A DNA stretch of 64,000 bases, from contig JAMXBD010000633.1 of the NCBI GenBank assembly GCA_024138025.1, positions 620,001 through 684,000 of the forward strand, written 5' to 3'. A model generated the notes under the pieces. The model did not search any database. It was not told the DNA's origin and saw only the letters and a program-made list of their open reading frames with translations. The position numbers and the translations under genes are program-made. Origin of the DNA: Combretum micranthum (lineage: Eukaryota > Streptophyta > Magnoliopsida > Myrtales > Combretaceae). Below, one piece after another: positions 36,500-47,518 of this stretch (its first letter is position 1; the number at the start of each line of letters is the position of its first letter).

Positions 36500-36786
36500 T
36501 GTTGGTCCCGAAAAGATAACCAAGAGGGGGGGTGAATTGGTTATCTAATTTATTTTTCAAAATTTTAAAAAAAATTCATTCCACTTGGTTATTCAATTAA
36601 AATGGCTTTAAAACTTTCTTAAGACAATAATCTTAACAAATAAAAGCTTTAAAGAAAAATTCGGATTACAAATGAAACAACACTTTCAAAATTGTAAACC
36701 TTCTGCCTAACTCTCTGAGTAATAAAAATGTTAACAATTTAACTCTTTTTGTTATCATCAAAATCATCTCTTGAGAGAAATCAACG
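36500..36786 (-). repeat. 5' LTR of the copia element
   Basis: 287 bp, nearly identical to 28748-29037. The terminal base at 36786 is G where the other LTR has A, so the outer end no longer obeys the TG...CA rule, although the flanking GGCTT is intact. Confidence 0.9.
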
Positions 36787-36791
36787 GGCTT

Positions 36792-37460
36792 TATCATCTA
36801 CCTAGACAGTCCATAACCACATGGCAACAAATGGTTGAGAACTTCATCAGAAAAGACTTCCCACCCTCTGGGACAGCAAAGCTAAGAGCAAATATTACTT
36901 CATTCCACTAGTTGGAATCTAAGACCTTCTATGAAGCTTTTAAGAGGTGAAAAGAGTTACTAAGGAAATGCCCACATAATAGACTACTTAAATGGACACA
37001 GGTGCAAACCTTTTACAATGGGCTGAATTATAGGACTAAGTAACTTATTGATGTACGGGTAGGAGGGAGCATGAACAACAAATCCTTAGAGGAATGTTTG
37101 AATTTGTTTGAGGATATGGCCAATAATCATTACTAGTGGTCATTTGTTAAAGCTAGGAAAGAGAAGATTGGAGGAGATTTTGAACTAGATGTTGTAACAT
37201 CTATGACCTCTAAGATAGAGGCCTTGCCTAGTAAGGTGGAGAGTATGACCATGGAAGCTGGCCAAGTGAATATGGTTTATGGAAATTTTGGACAAAGTGT
37301 TGAGGGTATGACTTCTGAAAGTGTGGAGTATGTGACCTAAGAATGACCTCTATAACAATAATTATAACCCTTATTAGAGGAACCATCCAAACTTTAGGTG
37401 GAGTAACAACGATTTCCAACAATCTTCTATTAACCCACCCAATTTTCAGAAGCAGTAGGG
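36792..37460 (+). pseudogene. Ty3/gypsy gag, C-terminal part, broken
   Basis: This is the continuation of the gag that begins at 28282. It has YHLPRQSITTWQQMVENFI, KDFPPSGTAKLRANITSF, ESKTFYEAFKR (then a stop), LLRKCPHNRL and TFYNGLNYRT, all in the order of the plant gypsy gag domain. Further stops occur at about 36947, 37040 and 37133. A Pro/Asn-rich tail (to about 37460) matches the usual spacer before the zinc knuckle, but no protease or reverse transcriptase follows. The gypsy element is therefore 3'-truncated here. Confidence 0.75.
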
Positions 37461-38629
37461 TCAAGGGTCAAATGTCTCCTAAGGATCAAGCTTTCTTTGG
37501 AGGAATTAATCCTTCAATTTAATCCTCCGATCTAATAGATCACGGATCAATATTAAAATGGAGTGGGAGGTCATTTTATGAACCAGAAGGTAGAAAAGCC
37601 ACAGCCTTAGGATCTTACTAGCGCCTCCCAACTTAGGATCTTAAGACGGTCTAGTTCTAATCATATCTAGCACACATTTTTTACAAATCCCCCCCCAAAA
37701 TGATCAAGGTGCCTTTTTAGGTTGTCTCGTAATTTTTCTTTCAATATCTACACCACTTAAAAGAAAAAGTTAGTGCAAGTATTTACAAATTATGTAGCAT
37801 ACAAATAATAAAAAAATGAGCATTAAAAGAGATAAACTTTAAATTTAAGAATTTCAAGTGGTTAACCCTCTTAGAAATAGGTATCTCTGGTGGAGTCGCC
37901 AAGCTGTCGAGCCTGGATTTTTCAATTCTGGTTTAATTTTTTTCAACTCGATTTGTACCGAACCCTAAACCATTTGATACAAACTCTCGACTAGGGATTA
38001 AAAGAAATTTAATTTTTCAAAACATTTTGGAGTCGTCACCCAACTAAAATCAGAAAAAATTATAAGTTTAGACTAATGAGTCGGTTGATCTTAACTTTAC
38101 TACTAATCTGTGAAAATTAATTTCTTAAAAAAAGAACCAGAGCTTCATAGATCCAGAGACTATCCTATTAAAATATAAATGGTTACCACTTGAAATCCTT
38201 AAACTAAGGCCTATTCCTTTTTAATGCTAAAAAAGAAAAAGATTAATCAAACTTACAAACCATGTTATTAACAATTTCATTTACAAATATAGGACAAAAT
38301 CATTTAGTATTTACAAATAACTAATTATTTCAATATTTACAAAAGAATGAAATGGAATAAAAAATAATTTTTTTAGATTTTATGTTGTCTCATAGATGCC
38401 TATATACTCGCTAGTCGGGATCAAACAATACGCAGTTCTTTTCATAAAAATTTTAATGTGTTGACTTATTTTAACTTGTGAACTCTTTTAAATATAAGTT
38501 TACTAAGTTTTTAGATACTAAAAAGAAATGATTTTTAAGATGTGATCCTATGAACTACCACCCTAATTTGTGTATAGAAAAATATTTTTCTAAGTGACAT
38601 TGAAACTATCATAACATTTGTACATATAA
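37461..38629. other. Retrotransposon-derived sequence, no gene seen
   Basis: After the gag tail the sequence has no coding signal. At 37891-37901 the minus strand reads TGGCGACTCCA, resembling the tRNA-Arg primer-binding site of Tat/Ogre-type gypsy elements. GGAGTCGTCACCC recurs at 38028. This may mark the start of a second, minus-strand gypsy fragment; support is weak. Confidence 0.3.
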
Positions 38630-39599
38630 TGAAATAACCAAAGTTTTAATTCATACTTAATGCATGTTAAATTTGATTGTTATATGTGTGTATGTGTTAG
38701 TGTGAATTGTGGTGTGTTTGAAATGATTGTATGTGTTAAGAAGTAATGATTAGATAATAATCTACGGTAAATATATCTAAGTTGATAGTTTATTCATGTT
38801 AGAAATTATTATGTTGATGTTAATTGATATTGTAATGAATTATATATGATAAATTAAGCTTGTTTTAAACCAAAACTAAGTCCATAAACCTAGCAGATTT
38901 TTTGCCTTTTTAAACCCAATTTAAGCCCAAAGACAAAGCTTAATCAAGGCCCAAAGCCCCTTAGAAATCTGCCCCTAAAATCAATGATTATTGGATAAAT
39001 ATCAAGCTTTATTCTTTTACACTTTGGACATCCAAAACAGATCCAAGAAGAAAAAAAATTCGTAACTCTTGTAAGGCCACATTTTCCAACATCCAAACCA
39101 AGGTTTCTTACACCCAACACACCAAGATTTCATCCCCAACTATCATATATACATTAAGGTAAGTTTATATGATGTTTAAAATGCATTATTTCTCTCTTAA
39201 TCCATGAAATTTCTGTCAAATATAATGCATGTTGGATACATATGTGTATTGTTACATTGTAATGTTGAGATAGCTTAGGATTTGTTTATGGAAGTGTAAT
39301 GATGGTGTTGAGTTGTAGTGTGATGAGAAATTGGTATTGTTGAGTTGTATTGAAGAGTGGATTCATGTTGAAGTAGTGGATGTGAAGACAATGAAGTTAT
39401 AATGTAAAGTGTGTTTTAATGGTTGAGGAGGAGTGTTGTGTTTCAATGATATTAGAAAAGAGTTTGTGTATGTTTGATGATATAGGGTTCTTATACCATG
39501 TATTAGGAAGGTTATAATATGGTTTGGAAGAGGTTGGAAGAGTAAAAATGTAAAAATTTCGTGTTTGAAAAACAAAGGAAATCTGCAATATGAACTGTA

Positions 39600-39865
39600 G
39601 TGTACGCTGCCTCAAATGCCGCCAGCGTACCTGCCAGCTTAAAAAATTTGGCTACTGATTATTCGAAAGGCAACTTAAACGTCGCCAGCTTAGACCCCAA
39701 CACCGTCGGCATTGAGGTCACGCAGCCGGTGCACTGCCGGCGTAATGATCCAAAATTTTGTACATAATGCATTTTTTTAACGACGGCTTCAATGCCGCTG
39801 GCGTAGGACCCCTACACTACCGGCATTGAGTCTTATACTGCCGGTGTAAATTGCCAGCATGGGCC
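39600..39865. repeat. GC-rich block of degenerate GCCGGC/GCCAGC words
   Basis: Words such as CGCCAGCGTA, GCCGGCGTAA, CGCTGGCGTAGG and GCCGGTGTAA recur about every 20-40 bp in both orientations, in a strongly AT-rich setting. A similar block lies at 17465-17645. Confidence 0.55.
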
Positions 39866-39958
39866 CTGCAGATTTCAATTTTTCTAACCTTTTTCCAACA
39901 TCTTTCAATACATGATATATGACTTTTTGATTAAGGATTTGACTTATATGATGTTATA

Positions 39959-39984
39959 TGATATATATATATATATATATATAT
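39959..39984. repeat. (AT)n microsatellite
   Basis: About twelve AT dinucleotides in a row. Confidence 0.85.
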
Positions 39985-40292
39985 TTATATGTCATGTGAT
40001 GACTTTGGATGATTTTAAATGAGATTCAATGACTTCCTAAGCTTTTAAACTAGTGAGTACAAGCTTGGCTTAGGATAGTTATGTTTGATATAGTTTGATT
40101 TGTGTGGAACAGAGATAGATACCCAATTGGAGATTTCCTTTGATTCTCAATCCGATCCAGGTACACAATAATTTGATTGATTATTGCTTAGGATAGGCAT
40201 ATTCAAGTTTAACCTTAATTAAAGACTAATGAAAAGTTTATTGAAATGGTTTGTGGTTAAGTCGTGTCTAATTCGAGGAATGACAACCTTGT

Positions 40293-40391
40293 CATGATGC
40301 AATGGCACGGCAGTTCAGACACTTAGTTTAAATCTTTGCCATAATGCAATGACTCAAATCCATTATGCAATGGTTCACCATGATACAATGG
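40293..40391. repeat. Four degenerate copies of CATRATGCAATGG
   Basis: Copies at 40293, 40340, 40361 and 40379 vary as CATGATGCAATGG, CATAATGCAATGA, CATTATGCAATGG and CATGATACAATGG. Confidence 0.6.
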
Positions 40392-41115
40392 TGGTTTCTT
40401 TTAATGGCTAAGTGGATAGCTAATGGGATTAATTATATTGGTATATTCTCTACTTAGGCTCGGGAGAAAATAATATGTTTTAGTTCACGGTTATGGGACC
40501 ATTGAACTAATTGATGTTATAGACCGGGATAAGTGGAGTGTATAAAGGAGTATGAACCCTATATGAAGCTATTACTAATCTTTATTGGTTATATATAGGA
40601 GATATAGGTATTCGGTCTATCTATATCAACCCCCTGAGCAGCTGCCGTTACTCATGACCTCCAAATTCCGAGGCTTGAATCGGAGTTTGAATACTCCAGT
40701 GTTATTTTTTTTTTTTACTCACTTAACTAAAGTTAATAAAGTTATGGTGAATTGTTGCATTGCATTTAATTAAGTATGCTTGACATATGTATTTGTTTTC
40801 ACTATTGTGTACCGGGTCTTTGGCTCATGCTGCTACCTTGCAGATGATTATGATGATGAGTTCTATGAAGATATGGGCTATGGGACTGACTAGGAGACAT
40901 CTATGGATGATTACTAGTGTGACCTAGTAGTAGTTGTTTAGGACTTTTTGATATATTTTTGTGAAGTTTCTAGGCTTATTTTAAAGCCTTGGAATATAAT
41001 TTTATTTTAAGTTGTATATGTAATGTAACTTGCTTGTATGTAAGTTTTATATGTTTTGTGTGATCTTTGGGGAATCCTCATGTAATGTATATGATGTATG
41101 TTGTATATATGTGAT

Positions 41116-44100
41116 TAGACATCGGCACGGTTTGGGTCGGTTCTGGACCCGAACAGGAACCACCAGAGCCGGGACGGTTTACGGTTCCAAGGAACCACCG
41201 GTTCTGGCGGTTCTGGTTCCAGTTCCATGTGAACCTTTTTTTTTTTTGGAAAAAATAAAGAAAACAAAAACCATAAAATCAACAAAAACAATTACAACTT
41301 ATTTATACCAAAAGTAAACATTTAAAATTTTTTAAAATAAAATATAATGGTTAGCAAATAATAAACATAATTACGGAACACATAGAAATCGATTAACATA
41401 CAGGCAAACGATGACGAGTAAATTTTATTGCGCCAAACATTACATATTACCTCTACTACAACATGAACACACTAACTATTACAACCACAAATAACTAACT
41501 AGAATCACACAGTTCATTGATCTTGACTACAATACCAACACTCATAGTAGAATAATATCAATCGAGTAAATGTAAAGTTAATGCTCATTGGCCTGGACTA
41601 GTCCTCGGAGAGGTCGCAGCTGTGCTTCCCGCAGATGAGTTGAAGTCACTGAAATACTCGTCTTCCTCACTTGAGTAGTCCTTCAAGTCTTGTTGCCGTC
41701 GTTCTGCACGAGTCCAATCATGGTTGCAAGTTAGTGCCTCAACCGTCACGGGACCATACCGGGACCTGTGCTCATCCAATTGCTGCCCAGCAATGTTGAA
41801 TGCTTGCTCAACTGCCACAGTTGAAGCAAGTGCAGCCAATACTTGTCTAGCGATTCGAGATAGTACTGGAAACGTCTCCTGGTGACGTTTCCACCAGTCT
41901 AAGATGTCAAAGTTGTATGCATCCACCATGTCACCAAACTCGAATGCCGTGTTCAAGTACTTGTCAATCTCAGAGTCCGATCTACTGCTGTCTATGCCAT
42001 GGTGCTTTTTGAACCGCCGATGCTGGAGCACCACTCGGGCTTCTCCACGGTGGTTGATATGGGGGCATTACTTGGGGTTGCTGGACTGGTGGGTATTGTC
42101 CACCATATGTGCAACTAAATTGAGAATATAAGTTCAACAGCACATTACTTGTCTCTTTCACGACATTATGAGCATAAATTGCATAAATGTCTTGAGTGTC
42201 TGACAACTTGTCCACATGATCGTAATAGTAATCCAGGACTTCGCGAAGTCCCTCAACTTTGTTGCGTGGGTCCAACAACCATGCCACGTTGTATATCATA
42301 TGAATTTCCCTATAATACTCCAACCACTTACGATTCATATCGTTAACACACATTTGCAAAATTGGATCAAATCTTACCTGTTGGAGTGTCCCGATGATGT
42401 TGCAGGCCTCCAGTAAAAAGAGATGGACACTGGGATTGTACACACGGGAGAAAACATTTGTGCAGTCATAGAAGACCTTCAACAGCTGCAACAAGTTGCT
42501 ATAGAAGTTCCATTCATTGGGATGCAATGGTATGTTTGGTACATGTGCAATGGCGAAGCTACATAGCAATTCCTTATATGGTACCGTGCTAGCTAGAAGC
42601 TCGTACGTCGAATTCCATCAGTGTTGCACATCCTTTTTGAATTTTCTCGGCTTTTGGCCATGCACACCACATCATTTCCGCCATTCTCTGTTAATAGATG
42701 GATGGTCGGTAATGAAGTCAACAACAGCTTTTATGGGAGATGTACGGATTTTTAAAGAATCCATTCCATCTTTCACACATAAATTCAAGATGTGACATGC
42801 ACACTTATGTGGAAAAAGGTACCCCCAAGCGTTGGTTGGCATAACGACTGAAGATCAGAAATACTTGTTGTATTTGCTGCAGCATTATCGAATCCAATTG
42901 AAAAAATTTTTTGTGTCAACTCGTACTCATCAAGAATTATTCGTATTGTGGCATATATGTTTTGAGCTGTATGGGATCCATCCATTTTTCTTAATGCAAT
43001 TAATCTCTTTTGCATTACCTAATGTCTATCAATCCAATGAGATGTAATCCCCATATACGAACTTTCACCCCATCTATCAGTCCAAATGTCAGAACAGATG
43101 GACACACATGTATCGAGATCAGAAAAAGTTGCTTGGAGCTATCCCTTACCCTTGCGGTACATTTTTAGACAATGTCGTTTCATTGTCGTAGCACTCCATT
43201 TAGGTGCTTGTGGCTGCAAAGTTTCTTAGTGGCAATAGACAAGATCTGCATTTTTGCTTGCATTAAAACCCAAATGCAACCCGCTTATCATTTACACCAT
43301 GGCATCACGATATTGTTCTTCATTAAAATGCCACAGCTTTGCTTCTTTCTTGGAACTTGATCATAATATTTGTTGTTGTGATGGATCCAAACCATACTCA
43401 CTAGGATGCTTTGACTTTAGATGTTTGGAAAGACTACCATATCCATCTCCCTTGGAAAAGGCATAGTTTGCATTGTAATAATTGCAATGCACCCTAGTCT
43501 TCCCATCTGGCCCTTCGACCTTCCTAAAATGTTTGGTGAACATATTAGACTTATATGGTCGAGGTGGCTTTGTGGATGGATTTGTCTCAATGGAGGGGTG
43601 TATTTCTTCACCCAAACCGCCATAATCCTCAGCTTCATGTTGTGGTAGTTGTTCCATTTCCGAATCTTAGGAGTCATTATCATCATCTCCTTGTTGATGG
43701 TAAACTGGATTGACTGTCTCGAAACCTGGTGGAATCGGAGGGAATTGTTTAGGTGTGAAATCAAAGTCGGATACCCGAGGCTCATTAAAGTCATAGCAGT
43801 CAGCATCCTCATCTACATTGATAGTAGGCTCTTGCTGGCACTCGGGTATCTTCGCCTTTAATTTGTCTTTCTTTGCAAATTTTTTTTATGAACCACCAAA
43901 GAAAAGGAAGCCATCTGGCCCTTTTATAAACAACAAGTACGTACTAATGTGAGTGGTAGTATTAGAAGAATTGAAAATTTAAGAGCAAACACGATAAATA
44001 AGTGTTGCTGGGTAACCCCTTTGTGCAAGATAGTCTACAAAATAACAAGCAATATCAAACACAGGAATGTCTGATATTTTTAAAACACGGGAATGGTTGA

Positions 44101-44784
44101 TAATTTAGCAAAACTCAATCTGTGAAGGTTGTACAAGCTTTTGAATGTTTCGTAGTTTTTTGAATCAAACTCTTATATTTATAGAGCTCCTTACGTGCGT
44201 AAAATATCAAAAAATAAGCTATCTGATTCAACTCTCCAACTTTCCCCAGTCGTTGATAATTTTTCAACTCTCCAACTTTCGGTGATTTTGTTGTTTTGTT
44301 TTTTTTTTTTTTTGGACATACTACTGCACGGTGCAAGGCCCCCCTCCTTATTTCTTCATTTGCATTGCCGACAATATTGACTTGTTCTGTTTCGTTTGTT
44401 TTGTCTTGTTTTTTTTTTTCCCCCTCAAATGCTACCCTTGGCCCCTACCCCTTACATAACAACACCCCCCCCCCCCCACGCCATGCACTCCCCCACCTCC
44501 CAAATCCAGCTCCAGCCGCACGCTCCCATTTTTCTTTTCCTTTTCCCGTTTCATTCTAAGTTTTTTTTTTTCTTTAGACGGGTTGGAACCGCCGGTTTCG
44601 GTCTGGAATGGTTCCGGACCCGATTGAACCGCCTGTTCCATTACGCCGAACCGTTTGGATCCGCCGGTTCCGGCAGATCCTTGAACGGTTCGGAACCGTC
44701 ACCCACGGGGCGATTCCCAGGTCAAGAACCGCCGGTGACGGTTCGGGGCGGTTCGCTGTTCGAAACCGCCCCGTGTGATGTCTA
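41116..44784 (-). mobile_element. hAT transposon, full length but decayed
   Basis: The left end reads TAGACATCGGCACGG and the right end, read inward, TAGACATCACACGGGG, giving inverted termini of about 13-15 bp. The 8 bp outside them are TATGTGAT (41108-41115) and TATGTAAT (44785-44792), an 8-bp duplication with one mismatch, as hAT elements make. Both subterminal regions (41120-41235 and 44575-44780) are dense in GGTTC/GAACC words in both orientations. The minus strand between them carries a broken hAT transposase. The element is 3669 bp and sits in LTR-like DNA. Confidence 0.88.
41585..43820 (-). pseudogene. hAT transposase (BED finger to dimerisation domain), broken
   Basis: Three domains appear in order on the minus strand. 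A BED zinc finger lies at about 43580-43400 (MFTKHFRKVEGPDGKTRVHC, HLKSKHP); its second cysteine is Tyr (CNYYNA). The catalytic core lies at about 43080-42780 (TSHWIDRH, SIGFDNAAANT) and continues to about 41980 in several frames. The C-terminal dimerisation domain is at 42034-41585 (DILDWWKRHQETFPVLSRIA, STVAVEQAFNIAG, TVEALTCNHDW), followed by an acidic SSEEDEYFSDF tail. Frameshifts and stops separate these pieces, so no functional protein is expected. It is similar to RICESLEEPER-type domesticated hAT proteins but is not one. Confidence 0.85.
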
Positions 44785-44987
44785 TATGTAATGACCCAAT
44801 GTAGTGATAGTATTTCTTAATTCAAATTATTGAATGTTATATCTGTTTTAAGTCAGCAGTCATTACAAACACTTTTTTTTAGATGACCTTACGTATAATA
44901 TTTGGGTATTTTTTAATACTTGATTATTATGCGTGATCGAAAGATTTGACATGCTTAATCTATGATTAAGTGGGTCGGGTCCTTACA

Positions 44988-45219
44988 TATAACCTCATAT
45001 TTACTCCTTTATTGTGCTCTTATTACTATTATATTGTTTATATTATAATTAATGAACATTTTGATTGACATCAGAATCCGTTTCCCAGCATGACTGCTAT
45101 TCTCCAAATTTACGAATTGAAGCATGAAGAGCATGCATTTTTATTGTATGCTATCAATCACCCTTTTTTATATATTAAATTAATCCATGAAATAAAATAA
45201 AATAAAAATTGAATAACTT
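44988..45219. other. AT-rich spacer
   Basis: Nothing recognised. Confidence 0.25.
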
Positions 45220-45715
45220 ACCTGGAACGTGATGCAAGTCGGACTAAGGGAGTTGGGTTAAATCTGGACGAGCGGATTCAAGTTTAGGGTCAGGTATTGG
45301 TCAGATCTTCGGCAATTGGAACTGGCGGCAAGGAAGGTCGGGAATGGGCATTCTGGCGGTGACTGGACGACAGTAACTTAGTCGAACCACGAAACTCGAT
45401 ATTCTTAACACTCCGCTAAGCTCAGTTTCATGGACGTAGCGATGGACAGCGGTTCTAAAGATTGCGAATGATGCTCGGCGGTGGAGATACTACGACAGCA
45501 GATTCTGATGATTTCAAGACTCAAACAAACTATCAATTAATAGTTTAACTTCCTTAGAGTCTCCCTATATCTACCGATTCAAATGATTTGACCCAAAAAT
45601 TCTCGTAATCGAAGATCTAACTTTGAAGCCCTAGTCTCTAAATGCCTTTTATTCAAGTCTTTTTGAATGGATCTCTATCAGTGTCTTTCATTGATGTATG
45701 TAAGCTATTTATAGA
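45220..45715 (-). promoter_or_regulatory. Minus-strand TATA box, GC-richer leader and splice donor
   Basis: On the minus strand TCTATAAATAG lies at about 45705-45715. It is followed by about 450 bp of unusually GC-rich sequence and then a near-consensus donor, CCAG|GTAAGTT, at about 45220. The leader has only very short ORFs. This looks like a promoter with a non-coding first exon, most likely from an LTR, but no downstream exon was found. Confidence 0.35.
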
Positions 45716-47245
45716 CATTTAACATGCCCACCTACCTGCTCATCCACCCGCTCACCTACCTACTCATATATCCACTCACCTTAACTAAAATTTGTAATTG
45801 ATTATCTATTTATCTTTTTATTATTTTTTTATATGAAATTTTTTTTATTATTTATTATTTATATTATAATTTATGGACTTAATATAATATTACTTGAAGC
45901 CTTAAATGAGCAAAATTATGGCATCTACAATTTCCTTCACCTATTTCATTTTCTAACTATGATTTCATTTCTAGTCTTCTTGAAATTGAGATTAGAAGAG
46001 ATGAATTGTGAAAAAGAGAAGAGAAAAGAAGAGAAATAGAAGATAGAAAGAAAGAAATGTCAAAATCAAAAAGAAAAGGAAAGAAAAAGGAAAGATAGAG
46101 GAAGAAAAGAGAAAAAGGAAGGTCAAGGATTCAATCAAAGATATTTTAGGATAAAAGTATTAGATTTAGAACTTTCAGATCAATATTTTTAGTTCTGTAA
46201 AGGTTTAGAAAACAAATTCATAATCTTTAGGTTAAAAATTAAGAACTTAAAATAAGAACTTGATTTAAGAACTTACTCTAAATCAAATTGATATTCAATT
46301 TGAGCTTAGCTTAAGAACTAATATTATTAGGCAAACAAATGAACTCAAAATTTATGGCGATTAAGGATATGAACTTTTAGGCTAAAGCTTAGGGATTTAA
46401 GAATCCACTAAACATCTAAATAACATATTTAGGGGTTTAGGGATCTAAAATCTCAATTTCAACTTAGTCTATTACTAATTAATTATGTCAACTTGTCTAA
46501 TTATATTCTATAATTTGCGTGATTTATTTAATTTATCTAAACTTAATTTCTAACTAAGATGGAGGTTTAGGGTACTCCAATATTAAGGGGGTGGGTTATC
46601 CATATCTTATCCTATAAGTACAAATTCTTAAATTTTGGAATTGGAATTTACTTTATATTACTTTAGAAACATCCAAAAATCTATACCTTATAAAACCTAC
46701 ATGTGCTTGAAAAAACCTGGAAATTTTATTTATTATATTTTTATGATATTAAAATTTCAAGTTAAATTTATGAAAACTTGGATTTGTTCAAATTTTTATC
46801 ACAATTTGAAAGATCAAATTTTACACGAGATTCTATTGACATCTATAAGTGCCCTTTTTCACTTTAATAAAGAAGACCATTTTATATTTCAACTTTCTAC
46901 TTATGCAAATATTACACTAATGGTAATGCTAAGGACTTATGATTACTTAGATTTGTACCATAACATCTATCTTTGTTGTGCGTTGTCTATATATTTATTT
47001 TTTTCATTTTATTAGAACTTAAAATTTAAAAACAGAAATATGATTTTCTTTTCATTCGTCTATGATTATTTAATAATTTTTATGGGTTGATTACAAGATA
47101 TCTTATACTCTATATCTTAGAGTACAAGTTGTAGGATGAGAATATAATATGGAGAAACGATATCTATATTTAACTTATGAAAAGAAATTTTGAAGAATTG
47201 TATCATCCTATCTTATAACCTTTAGGACGCCATTTCATAAAGGAT
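45716..47245. other. AT-rich intergenic sequence
   Basis: Contains a purine-rich tract (about 46005-46125) and short chance ORFs in AT-rich DNA. No gene was recognised. Confidence 0.3.
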
Positions 47246-47518
47246 AAATGTTGCAAATAGTACCTAAATTTTGACAAATTATGTAATTAAGTACTTGAAT
47301 TTTAAAATTAATCAATTCAATACCTAAACTTTGAAATAAATCAATCTAAAAGAATTTATTATGTATGCCAATAGTACCTCAATCATATTAATTAAAAACA
47401 TTACGTAGGATGATAGTGTCATTAACTTGCACAAAAAATTTTAGTATATCGATCAATTTTAAAATTCAAGTACCTGATTATATATTTTATCTAAGTTTAG
47501 GTATCATTTACAATATTA
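47246..47518. repeat. Dispersed inverted-repeat element, copy C
   Basis: The left end is AAATGTTGCAAATAGTACCT and the right end GGTATCATTTACAATATT, diverged inverted copies. It has the same AATTAATCAATT interior as the other copies. Confidence 0.55.

Larger units (their letters stand above)
28748..36786 (-). mobile_element. Sirevirus-like Ty1/copia retrotransposon, nearly complete
   Basis: This 8.04-kb element lies on the minus strand inside a gypsy gag. It has two LTRs (28748-29037 and 36500-36786), an initiator-Met-tRNA primer-binding site (TGGTATCAGAGC), a polypurine tract, gag, protease, integrase, reverse transcriptase and RNase H in copia order, and an extra ORF region between RNase H and the 3' LTR. 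The 5-bp target duplication GGCTT flanks it exactly (28743-28747 and 36787-36791). The Sirevirus assignment rests on the gag type, two zinc knuckles, the extra downstream ORF and two polypurine-like tracts. Several frameshifts and stops break gag and pol, so it is not autonomous. Confidence 0.9.
38630..44987 (+). mobile_element. Candidate gypsy LTR (possibly solo) interrupted by a hAT element
   Basis: The right end GGGTCGGGTCCTTACA (to 44987) is typical of LTR ends in plant Ty3/gypsy chromoviruses. It is followed by TATAA. TATAA also occurs at 38625-38629 directly before a TG at 38630, so a 2.7-kb LTR with a 5-bp target duplication is possible once the 3.7-kb hAT element is set aside. The interior has AGGTAAG donor-like sequence at 39160, GC-rich repeats at 39600-39865 and a GTACCGGGTCTTTGGCTCA stretch at 40810, as in such LTRs. 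TATAA is a weak match in AT-rich DNA, so the left end is tentative. Confidence 0.4.

Noticed and set aside
44461..44482. Poly-C run and nearby poly-T runs in the hAT element considered as functional motifs
   Set aside because: Homopolymers of this kind are length-unstable and may be sequencing noise. No motif context.
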